The notes below the pieces were generated by a model, which searched no databases, had not been told where the DNA came from, and was given only the letters and a program-made list of their open reading frames with translations. The position numbers and the translations under genes are program-made. From the NCBI GenBank assembly GCA_964596645.1, contig CAZQVB010000028.1:1-57160 (forward strand): DNA of 57,160 nt, given 5' to 3'. Source of the stretch: CAVQEK01 sp964596645 (lineage in GTDB: Bacteria; Bacteroidota; Bacteroidia; Cytophagales; Cyclobacteriaceae). This document shows positions 6,768-15,284 of the stretch, in pieces (within the stretch, counting starts at the first letter, position 1; each line of letters starts with the position of its first letter).

Positions 6768-7592
6768 CTAATTTCCGCCCAAAATTAACGGCAGCCCGTC
6801 TTCACCACTGCCGATCACCACTACTTTGGCATTGCTCGATCCGGCCAGTTCTTTGGTGGCATCTATACCCCGCTGCCTGAGTATGGCCGGCGTGAGGCTT
6901 TGGGTGATGATGCGGTTGTAATTGGAAATACCCTCAGCTTCAATGTGTTTCCGCTCAGCCTCACTGCGCTCCCTATCGAGCCGGAACTGATACGCCAGCG
7001 CTTCCTGCTCCTGTTTCAGCTTCGACTCTATGGCCCCTTTTATCTGCTCGGGCAGCTGTATAGAGCGCACCAGCAGCGCGGTCATTTTTATGTTGTTTTC
7101 CATGCTGGCCAGTATTTCTTCTGTTTCAGCCACAATGGCTTCTTCCACATCGGCCCGCTTGGTAGAATATATCTCTTCGGCCGTGTAGCGGCCCATTACG
7201 CGGCGTACGGTAGAGCGCACTTCGGGCTTCACCAGATTTTCGACATAAAGCGGCCCAAAATACTCGTGCAGGTACGGGAGCCGGTCATATATAGGAAAAA
7301 ACCGAACGGAGGCATCTACCGTGATGGATAAGCCATTTTTGTCGAGCACGTCCATCTTTTCGTCGATGATGTTTTCGCGCACGCTGTACAAGGTTATGTT
7401 GTTCCAGGGCGCCTTGATGTGCAGGCCGGGGGTAAAGATCTCTTCGAAGTCGGTACCGCCACCAAAGCGCCGGTAGAGCACGCCGCGTTCGCCCGATTCT
7501 ATCGATATAAATATTTCTGATGATAAATAAATGACCAAAAATACGGCGATGATGCCGGTGATGATCACCGGTAAAAACTTTCTGTTGTCCAT
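6768..7592 (-). CDS. SPFH/prohibitin-family membrane protein
   Basis: Starting at ATG 7592-7590 (MDNRKFLPVIITG), the 274-residue protein has one N-terminal membrane anchor (about residues 8-27) and then a Band 7/SPFH domain. Visible features are ESGERGVLYRRFGG, FTPGLHIKAPW and the conserved LVKPEVRSTVRRVMGRYTAE segment. A long charged helix (KLKQEQEALAYQFRLDRERS) near residues 185-220 suits oligomerising coiled coil. Prohibitin-like proteins form large rings that organise membrane proteases and lipid domains. Frames opening further upstream would run into the neighbouring spacer hairpin, so the internal ATG just before the membrane anchor is preferred. A hairpin separates it from the kinase gene upstream. 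Confidence 0.88.
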   Translation of the reverse strand: MDNRKFLPVIITGIIAVFLVIYLSSEIFISIESGERGVLYRRFGGGTDFEEIFTPGLHIKAPWNNITLYSVRENIIDEKMDVLDKNGLSITVDASVRFFPIYDRLPYLHEYFGPLYVENLVKPEVRSTVRRVMGRYTAEEIYSTKRADVEEAIVAETEEILASMENNIKMTALLVRSIQLPEQIKGAIESKLKQEQEALAYQFRLDRERSEAERKHIEAEGISNYNRIITQSLTPAILRQRGIDATKELAGSSNAKVVVIGSGEDGLPLILGGN

Positions 7593-7618
7593 GGTAAGCT
7601 GTCTAAGTATAAATAATA

Positions 7619-7640
7619 CATGCCTCCACCCGGAGGCATG
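7619..7640 (-). terminator. Hairpin between the kinase and SPFH genes
   Basis: CATGCCTCC and GGAGGCATG form a perfect 9-bp stem with a four-base loop four bases after the glucokinase stop. On the minus strand it is followed by an AT-rich stretch without a clean T run, so it may be a weak terminator or an mRNA stabiliser within the operon. Confidence 0.45.
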
Positions 7641-7644
7641 TCTG

Positions 7645-8610
7645 TCAAAGCAATTCTTTCCAAACCAACGCACTGGCACCCAGTACGGCAGCATTGGCTT
7701 CTTTCAGTCCGGAAGGCAATATCTGCACCTTATTGCGGTATATGGGCAGCAGGTTGGCTTCCATGTGTCGCTTGGTGGGTTCTATGATCAGGTCGCCTGC
7801 CTTTGCCAGGCCGCCGAAGAGAAATATGGCCTTGGGGCTGGTATGGGCCACGGCATTGGCCAGTGCTTCGCCCAGGTAGCGCCCTGTCATTTCAAACGCT
7901 TCCAGTGCTATTTTATCGCCTTGCCGGGCATATTCTGCAATCATTTTGGAGGTAAGGTCATTAAAGCTGATGTCGCGCATGGGGCTCTCGTGCAGCTCGC
8001 TGGCCAGCAGCGCAAATACCGTACGCCGGATGCCGGTGGCAGACACGTACGTTTCCAGGGAGCCGCGCTGGCCGGAAGCACACATGCGACCGTTGCGTTC
8101 CACCATCAGGTGGCCCATCTCGCCAGCAAAGCCGTCGTGGCCGTACACCAGCGCCCCATCCACTACTATGCCACTACCCAGGCCTGTACCGAGCGTGATC
8201 ACGATGAAATGCTTTACATCCCTGGCCGCACCGTACATCATTTCACCAATGGCCGCCGCGTTGGCGTCGTTGGTGAGGGCTATGGGCAGGTCGTAGCGCT
8301 GTTTGAAAAGCTCCACAAATGGCACGATGCCCTTCCAGCTTAGATTTGGTGCAAACTCAATGGTGCCCTTATAGAAGTTGCCGTTGGGAGCGCCCACACC
8401 TATGCCCCTGAGCTCGATCGGGCCCTTCAACTTTTCTATCGTAATGTTGATCGCTGCCTTCAGCGTGTCGAGAAAGTCATTGATCTCCGGATGTTTTTTG
8501 GTAGAAATGGACTCACTGGCCAGCAGTGTGCCATGTTGGTCTACCACGCCAAATTTGGTGAATGTGCCGCCAATGTCTACGCCAACGGCTACCTGTGTTG
8601 TATCTGCCAT
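7645..8610 (-). CDS. ROK-family glucokinase-like sugar kinase
   Basis: The 321-residue protein has the ASKHA fold of ROK kinases. The phosphate-1 loop VGVDIGGTFTKFGVVD is at residues 9-24, TNDANAAAIGE (catalytic Asp) is near 110, and TLGTGLGSGIVVDG and GHDGFAGEMGHLMV follow. The zinc/ROK signature, normally CxCGxxGCxE, reads CASGQRGSLE, so two of the three zinc cysteines are replaced by Ser, while the preceding His region (EMGHLMV) is kept. ROK kinases of this type phosphorylate glucose or related hexoses with ATP. It lies 21 bases downstream of a second ROK gene and one gene from a FucP-type sugar transporter, supporting a sugar uptake role. Confidence 0.85.
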   Translation of the reverse strand: MADTTQVAVGVDIGGTFTKFGVVDQHGTLLASESISTKKHPEINDFLDTLKAAINITIEKLKGPIELRGIGVGAPNGNFYKGTIEFAPNLSWKGIVPFVELFKQRYDLPIALTNDANAAAIGEMMYGAARDVKHFIVITLGTGLGSGIVVDGALVYGHDGFAGEMGHLMVERNGRMCASGQRGSLETYVSATGIRRTVFALLASELHESPMRDISFNDLTSKMIAEYARQGDKIALEAFEMTGRYLGEALANAVAHTSPKAIFLFGGLAKAGDLIIEPTKRHMEANLLPIYRNKVQILPSGLKEANAAVLGASALVWKELL

Positions 8611-8631
8611 CTTTAGGTCAAGTTTTTAATG

Positions 8632-9735
8632 TTAAGAATCCAGCGCATTGAGCGCATACGCATAGGCGCCAAGGGCTATTGCCTTACTGGTGCCCAACTT
8701 AGAAAATCCTATACCTACCCGCTTAGCCGGATCATAGCGCAGTTTTTTATTGCTCAACGGCACCTCTATTTCTACAGCCGAATTCTTCACAAAATTTTTC
8801 ATTTCGTTTTCATCATCCAGATAATAAACCTTCTGACTTAGCCGCGGGTAGCACTCTCCTGTATAATTCACAAAGTCGCTTCTTAGTTCCGCAAGCATGG
8901 CAGGCACAATCAATTCTTTGGCACCGGCTATGCCTCCGCCGATCACCACCAGGCCATCGGCTATGGTGAGTATGTTGGCCAGTGCATCGCCAAGTACTTC
9001 GCCCAGGCGCCGGTAGGCCTCCCTGGCCAGGTCGGCATGCCCTGCACGCTGCCCCATGCCTATCTCATATATTTCTTTGGGTGAAGGCGCATCGTCAAAG
9101 GATGTTTGCGTCAGTTCGGCGTAGGTGCGCCGTGCAGCGCGTATGCTTACACCTTCCTCCGCATTGGTATCGGAATTGTTTTTATGCCGCATGAGCCACA
9201 CTTCCGAGGCCATGGAGTTGTCGCCGCGCAGCAATTGATCATCACTCACCAGTCCGCCGCCAAAGCCGGTGCCCAGCGTCACACCAAACAAATTGTGGTA
9301 GCGCATGGGGTTTTGGGCACTTGCCAGGGCCTCGTTCACCTGGGGTAAAAAGCCTGCCAGTGCTTCGCCATAAGCAAACAAGTCGCCGTCGTTGTTGATG
9401 AACACGGGCAAATCGAATTTGTCTTCCAGCATAGGTCCCAGCGCTACGCCGCCACGGTAGCCGGGCAGGTTGAACAGATCGCCGATGATGCCACGCGGGT
9501 AGTCGGCAGGGCCCGGAAAGGCAAAGCTGATGGCCACAGGCTTTTCTTCCAACGTGTCGATAAGGTTTTGAAATCCTTCTACTATGGCACGCAGCGACCT
9601 GTCGAGCTGGTTGCCATAGCTGGGCGATCGCACAGGCGCTACGATCTCTTCATTGGCCCGTACGGCCGAAAATACGAAGTTGGTACCCCCGGCATCGAGG
9701 GTGAGTACCGTTCGCTTGTCCTGCTGATATTTCAT
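8632..9735 (-). CDS. ROK-family protein, probable sugar kinase without zinc motif
   Basis: The 367-residue protein has ROK/ASKHA landmarks: LTLDAGGTNFVFSAVR at residues 11-26, ISFAFPGPADYPRGI near 70, FINNDGDLFAYGEA (catalytic Asp) and GVTLGTGFGGGLVSD. The cysteine zinc motif is absent; the region reads EVWLMRHKNNSDTNAEEGVS instead. It ends with an unusual 45-residue stretch (KNFVKNSAVEIEVPLSNKKL) before the final helix. Its substrate is unknown. The stop of the sugar transporter lies 14 bases upstream and the second ROK kinase 21 bases downstream, so all three are probably co-transcribed. Confidence 0.82.
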   Translation of the reverse strand: MKYQQDKRTVLTLDAGGTNFVFSAVRANEEIVAPVRSPSYGNQLDRSLRAIVEGFQNLIDTLEEKPVAISFAFPGPADYPRGIIGDLFNLPGYRGGVALGPMLEDKFDLPVFINNDGDLFAYGEALAGFLPQVNEALASAQNPMRYHNLFGVTLGTGFGGGLVSDDQLLRGDNSMASEVWLMRHKNNSDTNAEEGVSIRAARRTYAELTQTSFDDAPSPKEIYEIGMGQRAGHADLAREAYRRLGEVLGDALANILTIADGLVVIGGGIAGAKELIVPAMLAELRSDFVNYTGECYPRLSQKVYYLDDENEMKNFVKNSAVEIEVPLSNKKLRYDPAKRVGIGFSKLGTSKAIALGAYAYALNALDS

Positions 9736-9749
9736 GATATTAGTGCTTT

Positions 9750-11240
9750 TTACTGTGCCGTGCGCTGCTCCACTTCTTTCACCTTATAGCCCTTGAAGCC
9801 GTAGTAGGCGAGGTAAATGTAGCATATCACCGGCACGAAGAAGGAGTAGTGATAGCCGTTCAGCTCGTCGGCTATCCAGCCTTGTAGCAAGGGTATGAAC
9901 GCCCCGCCGATCACCGACATCACCAGCAAGGCCGATCCCTGAGCGGTAAACTTACCCAGGTCGCGTATGGCCAGTGTAAATATATTGCTCCACATGATGG
10001 AGTTGAACAGCCCGATGCTGATCACCATCCACATGGCTATGGCGCCATGGGTGAGTATGGTGATGAGCAGCATCACGATCACGATCACAGAGAAAAGGCC
10101 CAGCGTGCGTGCGGGATTTGACCTGCCCATGCGGAAGGCCACCAGATTGGCTGCCATAAAAAGCAGGAACGGCCATACATTGGCAAAGGGGAAATCGAAG
10201 CCGCTTTCTATCCAGACCGCGCCGTAGATGACCCCAAATGAGAGCAGGGCCACCACCACCATGGTGAGTACCTGCCGGCCTTCGTTGCTGGTCTGGCGCA
10301 GCGATATGGCGCCCAGGAACCGGCCAATCATGGCGCCGCCCCAGTAAAAGGCCAAGTACGATTTGGCGATCATTTCGCCGTAGCCGAGCAGTTCGTTGAT
10401 GTAGTTGATGAGCAGGCTGCCGATGCTCACTTCGCCGCCTACGTACATGAAGATGGCCACCATGCCCAGCACCAGATGCCGGTAGCGCAAGGCACCGGCA
10501 CCCGATTCCATTTCTTCTTCCGACTTGAACTTAGGCAGGTCGGTAAACCAAATGATGACGCCCAGCACAACGAATATACCTGCGAAGATGAGGTAGGGGA
10601 GTTGCACCCCGAGGGCCGACATGATGGTGCCGCTTTCTGTGGTGATGGGTACGCCGAGGCTGTCGAGCAATGGTGCTCCCTGCTGCGCGAAATAATGAAA
10701 TACCAGATAGCCGCCTACTATGGGCGCGATGGTGGTGCCAAAAGAATTGAAAGCCTGTGAAAGGTTGAGCCTGCTGGAGGCGGTGTCGGGCCTGCCCAAA
10801 ATGGCAACATAGGGATTGGCCGCAATCTGTAGCATGGTAAAGCCAAAGGCCAGCACGGCCAGTGCCGCCAGAAACAGCCCGTACACCTTGAGCTCTGCAG
10901 CGGGATAGAACATGACGCACCCCAACGCCGACAAACCCAGGCCAATCAGCAGGCCTTTTTTATACCCGATTTTATCGATCGGGTCGCCTTTGGTGGAGGA
11001 GATGAGAAAGTAGATGAAGCTGCCGATGCCATAGGCCGCAAAAAACGCGAACTGTACCAGCATGGATTGTGCGCGCGAGAGCTCGAACACCTTTTTCAGA
11101 AAAGGAATAAGGATGTCGTTCATGCAGGTGATGAAACCCCACATGAAAAATAAACTGGTGAGTACAATAAGCTGGGGAGTATAATTTCTGTCGGGCGATG
11201 AGCTGCTGACGGTGGATGCTGCGGTATTGACAGATGCCAT
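9750..11240 (-). CDS. FucP-type sugar:H+ symporter (MFS)
   Basis: A 496-residue, twelve-helix permease of the fucose/glucose-galactose-porter (FGHS/GGP) branch of the major facilitator superfamily. Visible marks are LFFMWGFITCMNDILIPFLK at about residues 30-50 and the first-helix-pair loop IYFLISSTKGDPIDKIGYKK. FGFTMLQIAANPYVAILG, with the N-P-Y of the family, and SRLNLSQAFNSFGTTIAPIV follow. These give a sugar importer driven by H+. The ATG at 11240-11238 (MASVNTAAST) is chosen because frames opening further upstream lack family resemblance. A TACTTTTG box (11316-11323 on the minus strand) lies 75 bases upstream. It heads the operon with the two ROK kinases. Confidence 0.93.
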   Translation of the reverse strand: MASVNTAASTVSSSSPDRNYTPQLIVLTSLFFMWGFITCMNDILIPFLKKVFELSRAQSMLVQFAFFAAYGIGSFIYFLISSTKGDPIDKIGYKKGLLIGLGLSALGCVMFYPAAELKVYGLFLAALAVLAFGFTMLQIAANPYVAILGRPDTASSRLNLSQAFNSFGTTIAPIVGGYLVFHYFAQQGAPLLDSLGVPITTESGTIMSALGVQLPYLIFAGIFVVLGVIIWFTDLPKFKSEEEMESGAGALRYRHLVLGMVAIFMYVGGEVSIGSLLINYINELLGYGEMIAKSYLAFYWGGAMIGRFLGAISLRQTSNEGRQVLTMVVVALLSFGVIYGAVWIESGFDFPFANVWPFLLFMAANLVAFRMGRSNPARTLGLFSVIVIVMLLITILTHGAIAMWMVISIGLFNSIMWSNIFTLAIRDLGKFTAQGSALLVMSVIGGAFIPLLQGWIADELNGYHYSFFVPVICYIYLAYYGFKGYKVKEVEQRTAQ

Positions 11241-11442
11241 AGCGATGACTTGTTTGGGTAAAAAATATGCGATTAAGTGCCTCCAGGCTAGTTTTGGGCG
11301 CTTTGAGAGGCGAGCCAAAAGTAAGGAAAAAATTATCAGAAGGCAGTACGCAAGCCAAATATTGGCGGAGCGCTGCGTATCTGTGAAAATGACTGAATTC
11401 ACCCGTCCGCCTTCTTTTTTTTTATTTAACCCTTTCAGCTGC

Positions 11443-12230
11443 CCTTGCCGGTCCGCCTATCGTCTGACCTGGATTTGGATAATTTTTGCTTTGAGCTTTC
11501 AGATTGAGCTACCTTTCCCCAGTCTACGAATCTATCAATCTACGAATCCACCAACCCTTGACGGTCCGACGATCATATGGCCTCAGCGGGTCATGCTGAA
11601 CTTGTTTCAGCATCTGTTGGCTATGGGCAATGGCCGCGAATAATGCGCGCCGGCCGGTCAAAACAGTGTGCATGCGGTAGGCACATGCGGTTGGTGCGTG
11701 AGGACACGCACCTGGGCAGGTAGGCGGACATTTTTCAAAACTGACGAAACACCAACCCTGTCTCAGCGGGTCATGCTGAATTTATTTCAGCATCTGTTGG
11801 CTATTGTGCAGATCCTGAAACGAATTCAGGATGACCGTCCTTTTTGCGCGCTGGCAATTCCATGGCCTGTGGCACACTTCAGCTCGGACAGTAGTCAGTC
11901 CCTTCTATGTAGCCTTTTTTTTGACAAAACACGTAGTCATCGTATCTCCATCCTTGCCGGTCCGTTTATCGTCTGATCTGGAATTGGACGACTTTGCTTT
12001 CAGCTTTGAGCACCCTTTCCTCAGTCCACCAATCTACGAGTCTACGAATCCATCAATCCACGAATCCTTGCCGGTCCGTTTATCGTCTGACCTGGAATTG
12101 GATAACTTTTGCTTTGAGCTTTGAGCTTTTACCTTTCAGCTACCTTTTCCCAGTCTACTAATCTATGAGTCTACGAATCCACCAATCTACCAACCCTTAC
12201 CGGTCCGACTATCGTCTGACCTGGATCTGG
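11443..12230. repeat. Dense array of intergenic repeats (family A)
   Basis: The 1,055-base spacer 11241-12295 holds no gene. It holds several copies of a unit starting CCTTGCCGGTCCG, then TATCGTCTGACCTGGA(A/T)TTGG, TTTTGCTTTGAGCTTT, and an AGTCTACGAATCTA/CCACCAA low-complexity end. Copies begin at about 11443, 11952, 12066 and 12194, with a truncated one at 11555; spacing is about 114-130 bases. Copies of a second family (B) are inserted between them. The array returns on the opposite strand at 56580-56870. Small frames in the region are by-products. Confidence 0.85.
11582..11905. repeat. Palindromic repeats (family B) inside the array
   Basis: TCAGCGGGTCATGCTGAA is followed by a TTTCAGCATCTGTTGGCTAT arm at 11582-11623 and again at 11762-11803; each forms a TGCTGAA/TTCAGCA hairpin. 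From 11812 a second hairpin, ATCCTGAAAC/TTCAGGAT, leads into GACCGTCCTTTTTGCGCGC and continues to a GCTCGGACAGTAGTCAG end. The roughly 130-base stretch 11771-11900 recurs almost unchanged, inverted, at 56919-57053. The structure resembles REP/BIME-type elements. Confidence 0.85.
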
Positions 12231-12236
12231 GTAAAT

Positions 12237-12274
12237 AAAAAAAACCAGGCGACCAACTGGCGCGCCCGGTTTTT
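12237..12274 (-). terminator. Terminator after the lipoprotein gene
   Basis: On the minus strand AAAAACCGGGCG, an internal GCGCC..GGTCG region and CGCCTGGTTTTTTTT form a stem of about 12 bp with one mismatch and a T8 tail, about 20 bases after the stop codon of the lipoprotein gene. Confidence 0.8.
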
Positions 12275-12295
12275 AAACATATGAACAACCTCGAA

Positions 12296-13165
12296 TTATC
12301 GCTTCACAAAACGCCTTGCTCCTCGTATTTCCACTTCGGCAGATACACCATCTTTGGTTACCGTCAGCAGGTTGTCGCAGTCGCCATTGCCGTAGTTGAT
12401 CACAATGGTGGCGCCGCCTTCCAGCATTTTCACTTTTATACCCTCTACCGGTACAAAGGCCAACCGGGCAGGGCGACAGTTGCGCAGCCATTTGATGGGC
12501 TTGGTTATTTCCACTGAGTAGCCCATGCCGTGCCTGTTCACTCCGGAGGCTTTTCCTTCGCGCATGCGCAGGTCGTTGGCGGGGTTCAGCGCCCGCACCC
12601 TGGTGTTCATCCACAAGGCATTGCGTGTTATGGTCGATCCGTCTTCAAATGTGAGCTTGCCACCCTCCAGTTTCACCTCATATTTCAGGGTGTCTTCCAA
12701 TGAGCCCGACACATTGGCCTTTGTCCAAAGGCCTTCTACCTGCACGTCGTCAATGAAAAAATTGTCGAAGGTAAGCGTGTGTGTGGCTCCGGGCACAAAG
12801 AACCTGCCCGAATGTGTAAGGATGATTTTTCCTTTTCTGATGTGTCCGGCTTTGTCCCGGCAGCCGTCGCCATAGTCTATTACGATGGTGCGGTTGCTTT
12901 TGTCTACGGTGATGGCGGCGCAGCGGATGGGACTTTCTTCATCGTCGGCGATGCGGCCGTTGGTTTCCCCATATAGAGCGCCGTAGTAGCTAATCTCATC
13001 GATTTCTTCGAAGAGCAGTTCTGCTGATACCTCATTTCCGGCTTCTTCCAGTTCTGTTTCCGTCAGGCTTTGCGGCTCCTGCTCATTTTGGCAGCCGGTA
13101 AAAATTAAGCCCGCCATAAGCGCTGCCGATAACAGTTTGATTGCTGAGTTCATAATGTGTTGCAT
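12296..13165 (-). CDS. Secreted lipoprotein, two similar halves
   Basis: A 289-residue protein starts with a lipoprotein signal (hydrophobic LLSAALMAGLIFTGC, cysteine at about residue 25), so it should be lipid-anchored after cleavage. It has no family I can name. The halves look related: ITVDKSNRTIVIDYGDGC (about residues 85-102) and MLEGGATIVINYGNGDC (about 247-263) share a [T]IVI-Y-G-[DN]-G-C pattern, followed by similar short strands ending in K-G-KI-L or D-G-VSAEVEI. This implies an internal duplication of a beta-rich domain. A second ATG twelve bases inside (13153) is an equally good start. It is monocistronic, with a terminator downstream. Confidence 0.75.
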   Translation of the reverse strand: MQHIMNSAIKLLSAALMAGLIFTGCQNEQEPQSLTETELEEAGNEVSAELLFEEIDEISYYGALYGETNGRIADDEESPIRCAAITVDKSNRTIVIDYGDGCRDKAGHIRKGKIILTHSGRFFVPGATHTLTFDNFFIDDVQVEGLWTKANVSGSLEDTLKYEVKLEGGKLTFEDGSTITRNALWMNTRVRALNPANDLRMREGKASGVNRHGMGYSVEITKPIKWLRNCRPARLAFVPVEGIKVKMLEGGATIVINYGNGDCDNLLTVTKDGVSAEVEIRGARRFVKR

Positions 13166-13352
13166 TTAAAGTGGTACATCTTTTTTAGAAAATTATGCCG
13201 GTTAGATGCAGCACCGTGGGCATGGTTTAAGGGAGGCACAAAAAAAGATGACGATCTGCCGTGTGATGTTGAAGTTGTTTTGACCTCTTGCTGTGTGGTC
13301 AGCACATCAGCCAATGATGGAGAAGGTGCGAGTACGGCTGGTAATGGCCGGT

Positions 13353-13655
13353 TTAGTGTATTTTTGCGTCGATGCCGGCAGAGCAGATGGCTTCGCGCAT
13401 GGGTTTGAGTTCTTCGTAGGGCCCGTTTTTTACCGCACACTTGCCTTTGTAGTGTATGATGATTGTACACTGCTCAGCCTGCTCGGGGCTGTGGCGGCAG
13501 ACATGTATGAGTGTTTCTATCACATGATCGAAGGTATTGAAGTCGTCGTTGTACACTACGAGGTCTTTCAATTGCTCATCCATCACATCTACCAGTATTT
13601 CCTCCTGGTATTGTTCTTTTTGGCGGTTCCTAAGCTGTGGGAGAATGTTGATCAT
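13353..13655 (-). CDS. clpS: ATP-dependent Clp protease adaptor ClpS
   Basis: ClpS delivers N-end-rule substrates to the ClpAP/ClpCP protease. The 100-residue protein shows LVVYNDDFNTFDHVIETL near residues 32-49 (the substrate-binding Asn-Asp-Asp region and following helix). It continues with EQAEQCTIIIHYKGKCAVKN (the strand and His-Lys-Gly segment contacting Clp) and a terminal AGIDAKIH. The N-terminal 25 residues are charged and probably flexible, as in the family. It is divergent from a sodium:solute symporter. No clp ATPase gene is nearby. Confidence 0.95.
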   Translation of the reverse strand: MINILPQLRNRQKEQYQEEILVDVMDEQLKDLVVYNDDFNTFDHVIETLIHVCRHSPEQAEQCTIIIHYKGKCAVKNGPYEELKPMREAICSAGIDAKIH

Positions 13656-13692
13656 GTCCGGCTGTTGCTGTTTGCCACTGTGGGCGCTTTCA

Positions 13693-13726
13693 CAAAATTA
13701 AAAAATTTAATCATTTTTGACCCAAA
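13693..13726 (-). promoter_or_regulatory. Putative Bacteroidota promoter of clpS
   Basis: On the minus strand a TAATTTTG box (13700-13693) matches the -7 consensus TAnnTTTG. A TTTG (13726-13723) lies 22 bases upstream, slightly longer than the usual 18-20. The box is about 37 bases before the clpS ATG. Confidence 0.4.
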
Positions 13727-13735
13727 AGCCACCCG

Positions 13736-15205
13736 ATGAACCCCATCCTTGTACTGAGCATCATTGGTGCTTATTTTTTATTGCTGATCATCATTGCCCG
13801 CTTCACCTCGCGCAATGCCAATACGGAAACCTTCTTTACCGCCAACCGCCAGTCGCCCTGGTTTGTGGTGGCGTTTGGTATGATCGGCGCATCGCTGAGC
13901 GGGGTCACGTTCATATCGGTGCCAGGCGAGGTGGGTGGCAGCTCGTTTCATTACTTTGAGGTGGTACTGGGCTACCTGGTCGGCTATCTGGTCATAGCCA
14001 AAATACTTCTTCCCTTGTACTACCGGCTGAATCTGGTATCCATCTATTCTTACCTGGAAGGGCGGTTTGGTTTTTGGGCGTATAAAAGCGGGGCTTTTTT
14101 CTTCTTGATATCGCGCACCATTGGCGCTTCTTTCCGGCTGTTTCTGGTGGCGGGCGTATTGCAGATCGCTGTATTTAAAGCCTGGGGCGTGCCCTTTTGG
14201 TTTACGGTGCTCATCACCATTTTGCTCATTTGGGTGTACACCTACAAAGGGGGCATCAAAACCATTGTGTGGACCGACACACTGCAGACCTTTTTTATGC
14301 TGGCCGCTGTGCTGATCACCATCGCCATAGTGAGCGATGCACTGGGCTTTGCAATGGTAGAAATTCCGCAAAAGGTGGCTGGCAGCGGCTATGCCACTAT
14401 TTTCGACTGGGACTGGCGCTCCAAGCATTATTTCTTCAAGCAGTTTGTGGCCGGTGCCTTCATCACCATCGTCATGACGGGCCTGGATCAGGATATGATG
14501 CAGAAAAACCTGACTTGCCGCAGCCTAGGCGATGCGCAGAAAAACATGTTTTGGTTCAGCATCATTTTAGTCTTTGTCAACCTGCTCTTTCTCTCGTTGG
14601 GTGTACTGCTGTATCTGTATGCGGCGGAGCATCAGGTGGGTCTGCCGGCGCATACCGACGATCTTTATCCGTTGCTGGCGCTCAACCACCTTGGCATAGT
14701 GGTGGGCATACTCTTCATTTTGGGCATAACTGCAGCCGCCTATTCCAGCGCAGATAGTGCCCTTACGGCACTCACGACCAGCTTCTGTGTCGATTTTCTC
14801 AATTTCAAAGATCAGGAAGAACACTATAAGAAGCGGGTGCGCACCGCAGTGCATATCGGGTTTTCGCTGTTGATACTGCTGGTGATCCTTGTCTTTGAAG
14901 CCATCAACGACCAGAGCGTGATCAACTCGCTATTCCGGGCGGCGGGCTATACCTACGGCCCGCTGCTGGGGCTGTTCAGCTTCGGGCTTTTTACCAAAAG
15001 ACCGATACGCGATCGTTGGGCACCGGCTGTGTGCCTGCTGGCGCCGGTGCTGTCGTACATCATCGATGCCAACTCCGAGCGGTGGCTGTGGGGGTATAAG
15101 TTCAATTTCGAAATACTGATCGTGAACGGGCTGCTTACATTCCTGGGCCTGTACCTCATCTCTGTCAAAACTCCGGAAGTTGCCGAAAGCAAACATTCGA
15201 AATAA
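13736..15205 (+). CDS. Sodium:solute symporter (SSF family)
   Basis: A 489-residue permease with about 13 hydrophobic helices. SSF landmarks are the first helix (LVLSIIGAYFLLLIIIARF), then FFTANRQSPWFVVAFGMIGA with SLSGVTFIS, which supplies helix-1 Na+ ligands. The GGIKTIVWTDTLQTFFML segment, TGLDQDMMQKNLTCRSLGDA and FILGITAAAYSSADSALTAL (helix-8 Ser/Thr Na+ site) follow. The family imports sugars, amino acids or organic acids with Na+; the substrate cannot be read here. It is divergent from clpS and convergent with an SGNH hydrolase, so it is a single-gene unit. A second, different SSF member lies at 54763. Confidence 0.93.
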   Translation: MNPILVLSIIGAYFLLLIIIARFTSRNANTETFFTANRQSPWFVVAFGMIGASLSGVTFISVPGEVGGSSFHYFEVVLGYLVGYLVIAKILLPLYYRLNLVSIYSYLEGRFGFWAYKSGAFFFLISRTIGASFRLFLVAGVLQIAVFKAWGVPFWFTVLITILLIWVYTYKGGIKTIVWTDTLQTFFMLAAVLITIAIVSDALGFAMVEIPQKVAGSGYATIFDWDWRSKHYFFKQFVAGAFITIVMTGLDQDMMQKNLTCRSLGDAQKNMFWFSIILVFVNLLFLSLGVLLYLYAAEHQVGLPAHTDDLYPLLALNHLGIVVGILFILGITAAAYSSADSALTALTTSFCVDFLNFKDQEEHYKKRVRTAVHIGFSLLILLVILVFEAINDQSVINSLFRAAGYTYGPLLGLFSFGLFTKRPIRDRWAPAVCLLAPVLSYIIDANSERWLWGYKFNFEILIVNGLLTFLGLYLISVKTPEVAESKHSK

Positions 15206-15284
15206 TCCTGGGGCACAGCTGTATTTTTGTGCAGCGAGTTTGGCTGAAAAACAGAAGCCAGATCACTCGGTCGCTGCTTTACTC

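Noticed and set aside
8632..9735. ROK protein as a transcriptional repressor
   Set aside because: There is no N-terminal helix-turn-helix; the protein begins directly with the phosphate-binding loop, so a kinase is favoured.
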